Below are positions 29,191 through 38,004 of a stretch of 38,004 nt of DNA, piece after piece. Source of the DNA: Branchiostoma floridae. Its lineage: Eukaryota; Chordata; Leptocardii; Amphioxiformes; Branchiostomatidae. The stretch covers positions 25,171,896 through 25,209,899 of the forward strand of contig NC_049987.1 of NCBI RefSeq assembly GCF_000003815.2. Reading direction: 5' to 3'. Made by a program: the position numbers and the translations under genes. Numbering within the stretch: position 1 is the stretch's first letter; every line of letters starts with the position of its first letter. Under the pieces are notes generated by a model. That model saw only the letters and a list, made by a program, of their open reading frames with translations. It was not told the DNA's origin and ran no database searches.

Positions 29191-29304
29191 TTCTCCAAGC
29201 AGAGGTTGGGTCGCGGGGGTGAGAGGCCGGGATTTTTACTGGCTCGCTCATGGCAAAAACCCCGGCCACTACTAATCCCCGCAACCCAACCTCTGCTTGG
29301 AAAA
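29191..29304. mobile_element. short hairpin element with CTCCAAGCAGAGGTTGGGT ends
   Basis: The arms TTCTCCAAGCAGAGGTTGGG-T-CGCGGGG and their inverse pair over about 28 bases. A second inner pair, GGCCGGGATTTTT with AAAAACCCCGGCC, surrounds a short loop. The end motif is shared with the 3144 MITE and with the minisatellite at 30052. It is about 114 bp, nearly all stem. Confidence 0.8.
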
Positions 29305-30051
29305 TAGCTTGCCATCTTAGCCCGGTATGGAAATCCTAGTTCTTGAAGATTTGGTGACGAAATTCATGTCTCTTTCCAATGAATGCAACAATTAGCTCAA
29401 CTTCGTCGTTCAGTGAAACGTTCTTTAAAATGCTTAATTTGTTCCGGTGCTTCAGTCACTTATTTCTTGCACTTATTTGTTCATTTGTTAATCAAAATCA
29501 ACCACACACATGGATGGATTGAGAGGACAGGAAAACATATACATCATGAAACGATGACATCATGATTAAACATTTATTGTCAGCAATCTACTGAGCTCAA
29601 TGCCCGAACACGAAGCCTTTTTGGGAAAGGCATGACTCATATAAGTCTACAAACATTGTGTTGACTTTACCCCAAATTGTCTAGTGACCTCCGTTTTTCA
29701 CGTTGTTTGACAATTTGAGGCTCTTTCAACAACATGCGATGCCACCTATCGGATTGTCAGAAAATGGCAGACAGCGTTTTCACCACGCACTTGATTTTCG
29801 TTCGTCTGTAAAACATGTTCCCACTTTCGTCCTTTCACTTTAAAAAATACGGAACTTGGGGATAGAGAGGAAAGAATTTTACACTTTTTAACAGCACTGA
29901 AATATCACATTCATTGCTAGTTTTGGGATCTTGTTAGGTTTTTATCAGGTTTTCTATTTTGTCAAGTTTTTCTTCTGTCTTCTAGACAAGAAAAAAAAAA
30001 CTGACAAATAAGAAAACCCGATAAAAGGGGCTACAACTTTTTCAACAAGTA

Positions 30052-31308
30052 GCCGGCGCCTAACCTCTGCTTGGAGACTACGGGAACCATATGTCATCCG
30101 GCGGCGCCTAACCTCTGCTTGGAGAGTGCGGGACCATATGTCCCCCGGCGGCGCCTAACCTCTGCTTGGAGAGGCGGGAACCATATGTCACCAGGCGGCG
30201 CCTAACCTCTGCTTGGAGAGTGCGGGAACCATATGTCACCAGGCGCCTAACGTCTGCTTGGAGATTGCGGGAACCATGAACCATATGTCACCAGGCGCCT
30301 AACGTCTGCTTGGAGATTGCGGGAACCATGAACCATATGTCACCCGGCGCCTAACCTCTGCTTGGAGAGTGCGGGAACCATATGTCACCAGGCGGCGCCG
30401 AACCTCTGCTTGGAGAGTGCGGGAACCATATGTCACCAGGCGGCGCCTAACGTCTGCTTGGAGAGTGCGGGACCATATGTCACCAGGCGCCTAACCTCTG
30501 CTTGGAGAGTGCGGGAACCATATGTCACCAGGCGCCTAACCTCTGCTTGGAGAGTGCGGAACCATATGTCACCAGGCGCCTAACCTCTGCTTGGAGAGTG
30601 CGGGACCATATGTCACCAGGCGCCTAACCTCTGCTTGGAGAGTGCGGGACCATATGTCACCAGGCGCCTAACCTCTGCTTGGAGAGTGCGGGACCATATG
30701 TCACCAGGCGCCTAACCTCTGCTTGGAGAGTGCGGGAACCATGTGTCACCAGGCGCCTAACGTCTGCTTGGAGAGTGCGGGAACCATATGTCACCAGGCG
30801 GCGCCTAACCTCTGCTTGGAGAGTGTGGGAACCATATGTCACCAGGCGGCGCCTAACCTCTGCTTGGAGAGTGCGGGACCATATGTCACCCGGCGCCTAA
30901 CCTCTGCTTGGAGAGTGCGGGAACCATATGTCACCAGGCGGCGCCTAACCTCTGTTTGGAGAGCGCGGAACCATATGTCACCCGGCGGCGCCTACTGTTT
31001 GGAGAGCGCGGAACCATATGTCACCCGGCGGCGCCTAACCTCTGCTTGGAGAGTGCGGGATCCATATGTCACCAGGCGCCTAACCTCTGCTTGGAGAGTG
31101 CGGGAACCATATGTCACCCGGCGCCTAACCTCTGCTTGGAGAGTGCGGGAACCATATGTCACCAGGCGCCTAACCTCTGCTTGGAGAGTGCGGGAACCAT
31201 ATGTCACCAGGCGGCGCCTAACGTCTGCTTGGAGAGTGCGGGATCCATATGTCACCAGGCGGCGCCTAACCTCTGCTTGGAGAGTGCGGGACCATATGTC
31301 ACCCGGCG
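30052..31308. repeat. ~44-48-bp minisatellite, about 27 units
   Basis: Unit: CTAACCTCTGCTTGGAGAGT, GCGGGAACCATATGTCACC, (A/C)GGCGGCGC. Copies vary by a GGC triplet, one or two G/A bases before CCATATG, and a CGTCTG variant. Its CCTCTGCTTGGAGA equals the end motif of the neighbouring hairpin/MITE family. Long frames on both strands (up to 198 codons, reading like SAGTICHQAPNLCLE) arise because the units lack stops in several frames. There is no start context or splice signal to support a protein. Confidence 0.93.
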
Positions 31309-31926
31309 GCCGGTCTTGAAAGTGACCCGGTGTTTGCGGGAGTCACCAGCGTGTTCACGTGAAGAGCGATGTTTGCCGAGCGTTTCTGGCGATCAAATGT
31401 GGAGGCGATACTGACAGGGCATCTGACACGGGCATCTAGTCTCCGAAAAGGAATAGGGGACTTTGGCCAAGTTAGGAATAAATGTCTAGAAGGGTTAATT
31501 GGCCTAGGAGTGAACTGACCGGCCGGTGGATAGACTTCAAAGTAGATGACAACTTATTTGTTTCTATTTGGTCAAATTCTTCTCTTTTTCATCCAGCTGA
31601 CACGTCTGCTTTTAGACTAGACTAAAATTTCAAACGACTTTCAGTGATTACTACAATTCATGTTATATCATTGTGAATGTTTGATTTGTCAAATAATTTT
31701 CTTCGTATCTTGATTAGTTATGATTTTGCAAGAGCTCCCTTGAAAATCTACCCTGAAGATTCACAAATGAATATGTTTGTGCCTTTTGAATAAATGTGAA
31801 TCATTATCGTTATTACTACAAAAAAAAAAAACATTATTATCTAGTATTTATAATGCATAACCACCTTGAAGGCTCCTGTCCAATACTGTTTGTATTCGAT
31901 GAACGTTTCGCTGTATCGATCAACAA

Positions 31927-32060
31927 AGTACTCCAAGCAGAGGTCGGTGAGGGAAATTCTTCTCATACACCTCGTTTCAGTTTTGCCGGTGGGGAGGGGG
32001 GTTATATGAAATACTATGAAGAAGGTCACAATTCTTTCCTAATATGTTTTGCTTGGAGAA
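31927..32060. mobile_element. possible short element with CTCCAAGCA ends
   Basis: ACTCCAAGCAGAGGTCGG at 31930 and TTTTGCTTGGAGAATG near 32046-32062 are inverted ends about 130 bp apart, like 29191-29304 but with a non-pairing interior. Confidence 0.5.
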
Positions 32061-32311
32061 TGTAACAAACTCATTTTGAACGATGTTGAACTTCCGTGAC
32101 TGCGATTCGATGGGTGAAAACTCAAGTCCACTCGTGTAGTTGTTTGTACCTGACCGTCGCTGAAAGCTGGCCCAACATGGCACCGTCACCGCCGGCTGAA
32201 GGTCCTGTTCACTTCTGGACGGTCGATTTAACTCATTCTTACACGTGACCTCGCCAAGGTCGAGCAAGGTGACAGATACTTTAGCTACGGCACAACGACA
32301 GAAGACGCAAA

Positions 32312-32517
32312 TAACGCTATCCTTTATCCGTGTGAGTAACCTATATCCGTTGTTGTTAAAAACAGGGTATTTGGGGATTAAGACGGTGGTCTTAAACTAC
32401 AATATTTTTAAAATGTTGCAATTTAAAGCCACAGTACGTAGACTTGATATCCCTTTATACCCTGCTTTTGAAACAACGGATTAAGGTTAATCCACGGATA
32501 AAAGTGAGCTATCGTTA
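32312..32517. mobile_element. MITE, TGTAACGC-ended family, copy 2
   Basis: The left end TAACGCTATCCTTTATCCGTG continues as GTAACCTATATCCGTTGTT, inverted at the right as TAACGATAGCTCACTTTTAT. The interior GTGGTCTTAAACTACAATAT and AAAGCCACAGTACGTAGAC match the 1870 copy. Confidence 0.75.
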
Positions 32518-32819
32518 GACATGTAGCAGAAGCATGAAGGACAGGACACAGAGTGAAATATTGGAGCGGTGAGACGAAGCCGATATGGCGGGAAAGGTCC
32601 ACACGCAGACGGTGTTTTGAAACGGAAGGGCAGATTTTGTGTCGTCACACACACAACCGTGCTACTGTTGTCGGCGTTTACATGCGCTGTGTGATCTGTT
32701 GTTGCAACAAACGGTTTAAGGAGTTGTGCTTTTAGCTGGAAACAGTCAGTAGTTGTACCGCCATTCCACGAGGGTGGGGATATCGCTGCGATCGAGTCAG
32801 GATTTGACAGCTGACTGGT

Positions 32820-33310
32820 GCTTAACGAATTTCATGGAGAGAAAGAAATAACGAATCTTTTCACGCTTTGAGTGTTTCGTTATCTCTTCAGATATTCCAT
32901 TATAACGTCAAGGAATATACACGTGCACAACCAATGTAGGTTGTAGCGAGGAGGTCACAGTGCGATCGCCGCGTCTAGTGGAAGAGACATGACGCAATAG
33001 GTTAGCCATAAGAGGGTACCGAACACACTGAAGGTACTCTTGGTTGATATTTTTTCCCCGACGTTCTTCAAATGTAGATAACAAGAAGCAAGAATCAGTA
33101 CTATCCTGATAAATGTGTTTAGGTCGTAGCGAGTTCGCAGTGCGATCGCTGTCCGGTGGAGCGGTAGCCTTAAGAGACATGACGCAATAGTTTAGCCATG
33201 CGAGGGTACCGCACACAAAGGGACTTTGGGTTCATACTGTTTGTCCTACGTTCTTGAAATGGCCCTCAAATGTAAGTAACAAGAAACAATGATTAATATT
33301 CTCCAATAAG
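32820..33310. repeat. local duplications, set 1
   Basis: Two ~190-bp units share GTCGTAGCGAG/GTTGTAGCGAG, CAGTGCGATCGC, AGAGACATGACGCAATAG, TTAGCCAT, AGGGTACCG and AATGTA(G/A)(A/G)TAACAAGAA. The first is at about 32936-33118, the second at about 33120-33300. Diverged relatives lie at 35246-35600. Confidence 0.8.
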
Positions 33311-33479
33311 GCTATCATTTCACAAGAAGCACTTGAGAAGGAATAACGTGAAATTAAACCCCCCTCCCCATATTTGTTTCCGGATCGCTAGCGCTGCCTC
33401 GCGTATAGTGTAGTATTCCGAACCATGTGACTGAAACGTGGCTGACGTCTTCACATGCAGCCGCTTCTCGCATTCCTAT

Positions 33480-33715
33480 CCTCGCGTATAGTCTGCCGCA
33501 CCATGTGACTTAAACGTAGCCTGATTTGATCTCGCTTATAGCAGCCCGCCCAACATCCACCGGCCTTAAGTGTGATACAGTGTAGATTCCGGATTCCAAT
33601 AACGCGGAGAGGGGCCAGTTACAGCCCCGGACAGCAGAGTTTGTGTCACACAGACTATTTGGAGGGGCCAGTTACAGCCCCGAACAGCAGAGTTTGTGTC
33701 ACACAAACTAACGTA
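33480..33715. repeat. local duplications, set 2
   Basis: GGGGCCAGTTACAGCCCCG followed by ACAGCAGAGTTTGTGTCACA is present twice in tandem (about 33611 and 33663). The preceding GATCTCGCTTATAGCAGCCC-GCC recurs with a third copy at 35636-35728. Frames reading VCVTQTLLSGA come from these repeats. Confidence 0.85.
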
Positions 33716-33884
33716 AACGTGGCTGAAAGTCTTCAAAGTCGCTTCCCGCATTCCTGTCAGGAATAGCCGGGTGAGGATGGAACACGAGGTGGTGCTCAGG
33801 ACTTCCCTCGGAATTCCGCCTCAAATAGCGCCGAACAAACATCCAAATTCTTCCCGGAGAAGCTGGGAAATTCCAGTATCCTTA

Positions 33885-33950
33885 ATACAATGAAACTTTA
33901 TTTGCAGGTTCATGCTCGGAGGCTAAATACAAGTTCATGGTGGTAACATT
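33885..33950 (-). terminator. LINE-tail-like sequence with AATAAA, possible poly(A) site of the small gene
   Basis: The minus strand reads TTAGCCTCCGAGCATGAACC, then TGCAAATAAAGTTTCATTG, with AATAAA at 33902-33897, about 250 nt downstream of the stop codon of the 34150-34261 exon. The layout matches the LINE tails at 16413 and 2518, so if the site is used, the gene borrowed its polyadenylation signal from a retrotransposon. Confidence 0.35.
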
Positions 33951-34149
33951 GGAGTCGTACATGTGACGATGAACAGTGATAAACATTGTGAAAAGAGGCT
34001 ACTGGAATCCCAGTGTTGGCTATTTCTAAACGGATTGACTTTTTGGGGATTAAAGGAAGACGAAAAACCAGATTATTTTCCAGAATTTGTGGGTTCTGTG
34101 ATTCTAAGAGGAAAGTGGCTTTCTGTTCGTCTGTGAAAGTGGGGAAATA

Positions 34150-34261
34150 CTAATAAATATAAAAAGGTCGCTGGTAACGTTTAGTGTGACGAACGACATT
34201 CTGTATCCCTCGCCACTCTGACGGATCGGTGTCAATAATCGATTCCATGTTCTTAATGTGT
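34150..34261 (-). CDS. unrecognised small gene, putative last coding exon (exon 3)
   Basis: The minus strand encodes (R)HIKNMESIIDTDPSEWRGI and ends RYQRPFYIY before a TAG at 34152-34150. The acceptor gtgtgattttag precedes base 34261. The exon needs two carried bases, which exon 2 (36098-36214) supplies exactly. The composition is basic and aromatic at the C-terminus. The total product of the three exons would be 97 residues. I do not recognise it. The exon could instead be a chance frame, since the acceptor has only a short pyrimidine tract. Confidence 0.45.
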
Positions 34262-34419
34262 CTAAAATCACACCGTGTCCGCCGCTCAAAACCTTAAGGG
34301 TCGATAGAAAGCGTACCTCGCGTCGGAACCTTTTCTTTCTGACCCCCCCCCCCTTCTGGTTCAATATGTGGATTGTTTTTTTATGTACTGATAATGGCAC
34401 CAGTGCCATGTACCTTAGC

Positions 34420-34866
34420 CTCCATAGCAGGCTCTCTTCGGTTCATAATAGTCTCCAAGCAAACCCTACGGTGCCTTAGATAGTATCTAAACTGGCAAAG
34501 GAGTATAGCCGGCCAAATGGAGTCAAACGTGGTGCCGGCTACACTCCTTGGCCAGCTTTGATACATGAACTTTATTGCTCGACATTTGTACATGGTACAA
34601 AGTATGGCTGTGTACGACTGTTACACAAAGTACAAAATAGGTTTATAGAATAATACTATCTCTAGGACACCGCAGGGTCTGTTGGAGACAAGGCTCATAA
34701 TTAACTTTTGCTGGCCGTTTCTTTTTGTACTGGATCGCTGATTGCGAAGTTATATTCCGAGTGGCTACTAAATGAGCGATCCAAAACAAAAAGAAATTTA
34801 ATGGCCAGCAAAAGTGTATAATGAGCCGAAAAACGGTCTCAGAGAGAGCCTGCTATAGAGGCTAGC
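34420..34866. mobile_element. TIR element with TAGCCTC(C/T)ATAGCAGGCTC ends
   Basis: TAGCCTCCATAGCAGGCTCT at 34420 is inverted at 34845-34866 (AGAGCCTGCTATAGAGGCTA). Inner inverted pairs follow: GGTTCATAAT/ATAATGAGCC near the ends, then a TTTGCTGGCC/GGCCAGCAAA pair (about 34708 and 34801). It contains TCTCCAAGCAAACCCTACGG, similar to the 3144 MITE end, so it may be composite. Flanks TGTACCT/TGTATCT are only a weak TSD candidate. Confidence 0.7.
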
Positions 34867-35245
34867 TGTATCTACCCTAGTTACGAGTAAAGACGCGCCA
34901 TTGATCGGCGCCTTTGTCTGTCGTAAACCGTGACGACTCTCACAGGACAGGTAGCCGTTGTCTTGTGTGGGGTTATGACTCAGATATTATGTCTTTAACC
35001 CAGTTCATTTACTTTCAGACGTTGGTGTTGAACTCGCGCTAGGCGTGTGTGTTTATAAAAAATCTCATAATCTAGCTGTTTTCCTTCTTATGAGACGAGA
35101 GTTCCATCAATATTTACCTCGGATGTCATCAAAACTAATTAAGCCTGTTCGTTTCCGTTTTTCTTTGTGACGTCGTTTTCTTTCTGCTCTTAAGATAATA
35201 TCAGGAACACATCTTGATACAAAAAGGGTTTGACAACAGCTACCG

Positions 35246-35728
35246 CTTAACGAATTCCATTGTAAAAGGCAAATCCTTTTGCGTTTTGTATATTTTGTTG
35301 TCTTTTCAGTCGTAATTCTACACCTGCATGATATTCCAATAATAAAGTCAAGGGTTACAGAAATCCAATGAAATTTCGGTCGCAGCGAGCTCTTTGGGCT
35401 ATATCCGAATGAACATATCTTGATTTTTAAAAAAAGTGAGCGAGCGAGCGATAGAGTGCTTCACGAATTCCATTAATAAAAGACAAATCTTCTTGCGTCT
35501 TGTGTGTTTGTTATCTTTCCAATGATGAAGTCAAGAGTTACATAAATCCAATGAAATTTAGGTCGTACCGAGGTCACAGCGCGATCTCCGTCTCACGCCT
35601 GTCCAAACCAAACCTGTCCGAACCTAGCCTGATTAAATCTCGCTTATAGCAGCCCGCCGAACATCCGCCGACCCCGCGGGGAGGGTCCAGTTCCAGCCCC
35701 GGACAGCAGAGTTTGTGTTACACAGACT
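35246..35728. repeat. local duplications, set 1 and 2 relatives
   Basis: CTTAACGAATTCCATTGTAA and CTTCACGAATTCCATTAATA (35246 and 35459) each lead to AATCCAATGAAATTTCGGTCG/AGGTCG-type sequence. The segment ends in AGCCTGATTAAATCTCGCTT and GACAGCAGAGTTTGTGTTAC, third copies of the set-2 repeats. Confidence 0.8.
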
Positions 35729-36097
35729 AGTCCGAACCCACGGGTGTTAGCCCGGTTTGTTTTGCGGCTGAATTTTCCCAGAGTGTTCTCCTGTACCGTG
35801 GCTGCATTGATCACATCCACACGTATCTTTTCTGTAAGGCTTAAAAAATCAAACAAGCCGTGACAGCAGACACGCATTCTTTCTTATAAAAACACACAAA
35901 TAAAGAACCATATCTGATACACCGTGGAGAAATCTTTTAGTATAAAATTTGCTGTGTGCGGAAAACTCGGGAAAAAATGCCATGTAGATATGCTGATGTT
36001 AAGAACGATTGTAAGGGATAGATTAGGAAATATAAACAGATGAAAACCAATCTTTGCGTTCTGCTCTATTTCGGGTAGGCGGAAAGCGTTGCCTTAC

Positions 36098-36214
36098 CGG
36101 CGGGTTATGGAGAATGTTGGCGGCATAGTCATCGCTGGGCTCCTGTGCGTGTAGTACAGCGTCTTAGCTATCTTGGTCAGCTCTTGCGCTTTCTTAGAAC
36201 TTCCAAGCATCGTC
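36098..36214 (-). CDS. unrecognised small gene, putative coding exon 2
   Basis: The minus strand encodes (R)TMLGSSKKAQELTKIAKTL, then YYTHRSPAMTMPPTFSITR plus two bases. The acceptor is CCAAGACTCCGGTCAG and the donor GTAAGG. The 117 nt enter and leave in phase 2, matching both neighbours. The same frame stays open upstream of the acceptor (LGETRTTSTLLRPECPKTPV), so a longer exon with another acceptor is possible, but it would not fit the phase of exon 1. The lysine-rich segment followed by Y/H/R/S/P/M/T-rich sequence resembles short axoneme-type proteins in composition only. Confidence 0.5.
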
Positions 36215-36799
36215 CTGACCGGAGTCTTGGGGCATTCCGGCCGGAGGAGTGTTGATGTGGTCCGAGTTTCGCCAAGCATATCCGCGATCGATTCTCCAGG
36301 GTTTTACAGGGACCCACTTTGGGCTGGATTTACGCGGGTTGAGGGTGCTTCCGGATGGAGAGAGCCACTCTGGGAGTTTGTGTGTCGTTCATTCATCAAG
36401 ATCAGGTCTTGGGATGGACGGAGGGGGGGGGGGGTGACAGGGGGTGTTAGAGACTACAATCTGTATCTGTGTGTGGTTGCCATCTGAGGGGAGGTGGTAG
36501 GGTCTGTAGCATGACCCAGAGAAAACTTTGCCCATCTCCTCTCTGTTTACGGTCCCACCCCGAGTGTATTTTTCGCGCCTGGTGTAAATAGCCGGGATCC
36601 TGGCGGGTTTAGCGCAGAAGAAAGGCCGGGCCTTACAGCGGGCACCTCTCGGGTTACAGCCGGCATTATCCGGCATGTTTGCCCCCAGCTACGCGACACC
36701 TCCGCAAACACTGACCGAGTGCCGATCGGTGCATCAGTCCTTTCACTGGCTACCCCACCCCTTGTTACAGAACCCAAGTATCTATCGATTATAACTTAC
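36215..36799 (-). other. intron 1 of the putative small gene
   Basis: GC-rich first intron with a G-run at about 36421-36433. I see no repeats or other genes. Confidence 0.45.
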
Positions 36800-36864
36800 C
36801 TCCGTGCGGGCGACCATTGCCACGGCCGCGAGTTGTACGTGTTGAACACTGTGGGGTCCGCCAT
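36800..36864 (-). CDS. unrecognised small gene, putative first coding exon
   Basis: The minus-strand ATG at 36864-36862 opens MADPTVFNTYNSRPWQWSPAR plus two bases, followed by a consensus donor GTAAGT. The ATG lies in a CpG-rich region typical of a promoter. An overlapping ATG four bases upstream would read MHGGPHSVQHV and end in phase 0, which does not fit exon 2, so the start at 36864 is preferred. The aromatic NTYNSRPWQW segment looks like real protein. No family assigned. Confidence 0.55.
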
Positions 36865-37260
36865 GCATAACGCGCGGACACTTTAGTTTGTATAGAAGAA
36901 CACTTTAAGGGTTTACTTAAAGGAACTCCCGCCTTAGGACACTTCTGAGCTGCCGGCAGCTACGAGAATGCTGGGAAACTTCTCATTGGCCTGGACGGGC
37001 CCCGCAAGGCATGGTGGGAAGGTACCAGGAACTAGAGCGTGTCGTCTCGACGTGACCTCTGACCCGTTCACCTGTTCGCCTGACCCGTTGCCCCTGGTAA
37101 CCGCGCACGCCGCGGGTGTCGTCTGCGGCCCGTCTGGCGGGAACACCCCAAATGTCGCACCTTCAGGAATAGCGCTGACGGGCGGCCAGGGCAGACTGCT
37201 GTCTGATCAGCTGTCAATCTTACAACTTCTGAGTGGTCCGAAGACAACATGAAGGCCGGG
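36865..37260. promoter_or_regulatory. CpG-rich putative promoter of the small gene
   Basis: This GC- and CpG-rich stretch upstream of the minus-strand ATG contains CTCATTGGCC (an inverted CCAAT box) near 36980 and GGCATGGTGGGAA near 37009. A 94-codon plus-strand frame (from 36968) and a 70-codon minus-strand one reflect base composition. Promoter call is inferred. Confidence 0.35.
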
Positions 37261-38004
37261 ATGGTCGATCTGTGAATATATGGTCTTTCCTACCTGCCTA
37301 GTTCCTTGACCTCCAAGTCGTTGGGGTGGACATGGTAGACGTGAAGATAGAGAGCTGTCTTTCCAAGGTCACCCAAAAGTGCGCCGATGTTACTTCTAAG
37401 AATGACCTTCACAAGCTATCCTAGTATCGACTTGTTCCGTCAGTCAATTTAATTCTAGAGACGCTGAAGAAGAGTGATGGATGTCACTCGAAACTGCTCT
37501 CCAAGCAGAGGTTGAGTCGCGTAGATATAGTAGTAGTCGGAAAAAATTACACCGGCGCTCCTAATAAAGTCCTTCCTAGCTATCCCAAAGACAAGCTGTT
37601 CAGAAACGTTTATTGAATGTCCGTAGATGAAAGCATTCATTGGTGACATGTCGGGCCTATGTCTGCAGAGCCTGTTTGAGACGGTGTCAGGGCCTGGCGG
37701 ATGGTATGCCGTCACGTCACCAACCCTTCAATGTGACGTCATGCAGCTCAAGCGGGTATAACGTACTTAGTATACTGGGCAGTGATACAGACTGAGGCAG
37801 TAGCTACGTCTTTGAAGGTTACACAGTCAGGCTAGGCTTAGCTCTCCATTGGAAAAAGAGGACCCTGTCGGACAGTTCACGGGCTGTTTTGTTTTTTGCA
37901 CTTTCGGGCGTGAGCCCTACGTGGCCCGGTGGGACACCCTGCGGCCCCCGGGAATATTTGGGCCCGGTCGGGTATGAGGTTGAATTTAAGTCAGACTAAA
38001 ATCG
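37261..38004. other. right-end region without recognised gene
   Basis: CTCCAAGCAGAGGTTGAGTC at about 37500 is one solitary end of the CTCCAAGCAGA family. CGTCACGTCACC, ATGTGACGTCATG (CRE-like TGACGTCA at 37734-37741) and a GC-rich terminal stretch (from 37905) are present. I see no coding exon. Confidence 0.6.

Larger units (their letters stand above)
34262..36097 (-). other. intron 2 of the putative small gene
   Basis: 1.84 kb containing a TIR element (34420-34866), set-1/set-2 repeats (35246-35728) and an unexplained minus-strand frame at 35644-35877. That frame has a good acceptor-like TTTTTTAAGCCTTACAG at its start, but it does not keep the frame of exon 2 and runs into set-2 repeat. Confidence 0.45.

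Noticed and set aside
29383-29565. 60-codon plus-strand frame MQQLAQLRRSVKRSLKCLIC
   Set aside because: Short, no splice or promoter context, no family recognised.
30679-31414. Long open frames of 198 and 168 codons in the plus strand and 87 codons in the minus strand
   Set aside because: They are translations of a 44-48-bp minisatellite. The peptide repeats SAGTICHQAPNLCLE in shifting frames, and there are no splice or start signals.
35644-35877. Minus-strand frame IRVDVINAATVQENTLGKFS with a good acceptor at its start
   Set aside because: As an exon of the small gene it does not match the phase of exon 2 in the open frame, and its C-terminal part is the VCVTQTLLSGA repeat. Kept only as a note in the intron entry.
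36968-37252. 94-codon plus-strand frame next to the small gene's start
   Set aside because: It lies in a GC-rich region where long chance frames are common; no family resemblance and an overlapping minus-strand frame of similar quality.

Overview
This is animal genomic DNA: intron-rich, packed with small inverted-repeat transposons and minisatellites, and broken by three assembly gaps (17286-17470, 18764-18863, 22145-22244; the last two are exactly 100 N). The confidently recognised coding sequence is the 5' third of a PICALM/AP180 clathrin-assembly gene on the minus strand. The protein sequence and the repeat types (a CR1-like LINE tail, a tRNA-derived SINE, many short TIR elements, GGGCTCGAAAT-ended elements) suggest a lancelet (Branchiostoma). 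That species call is an inference from family resemblance, not a database match.

Layout, read along the minus strand from the right. At 36864-34150 lies a probable small gene of three phase-compatible coding exons, encoding about 97 residues that I do not recognise. Next is about 6.4 kb of repeat-rich sequence (33-35.7 kb local duplications, a 27-copy minisatellite at 30052-31308, two long hairpin elements, and a CpG-rich array of degenerate CGTACGATCG repeats). Then comes the PICALM promoter region (a YY1-like AAGATGGCGG and a palindromic E-box GTCACGTGAC near 27.9 kb) and PICALM coding exon 1 (27744-27615). Exon 2 is at 10293-10151, exon 3 at 1738-1663 and exon 4 at 160-58; the gene continues beyond the left edge. 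The four exons join in phase and give residues 1 to about 151 of an ANTH domain, including the complete phosphoinositide-binding motif.

The introns (17.3, 8.4 and 1.5 kb) are mostly transposon-derived. Several MITE-type elements can be delimited to the base from terminal inverted repeats plus target-site duplications (TSDs). Others have expanded into minisatellites: a CR1 3' UTR became 16 perfect-length 56-bp units, and the end of a TIR element became nine ~89-bp units.

Most interesting points: (1) both ends of PICALM exon 2 are duplicated in the flanking introns, and one copy forms a potential in-frame 51-nt mini-exon whose five differences from the parent are all synonymous; (2) two copies of one TIR element are each flanked by a 33-bp or 53-bp direct repeat, much longer than cut-and-paste transposases normally make; (3) hammerhead-ribozyme-like motifs occur in a dispersed repeat; (4) an unrecognised small gene lies upstream of PICALM. 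I saw no tRNA or rRNA genes, CRISPR arrays or bacterial-type operons. Most open reading frames in the window are chance frames or run through repeats.
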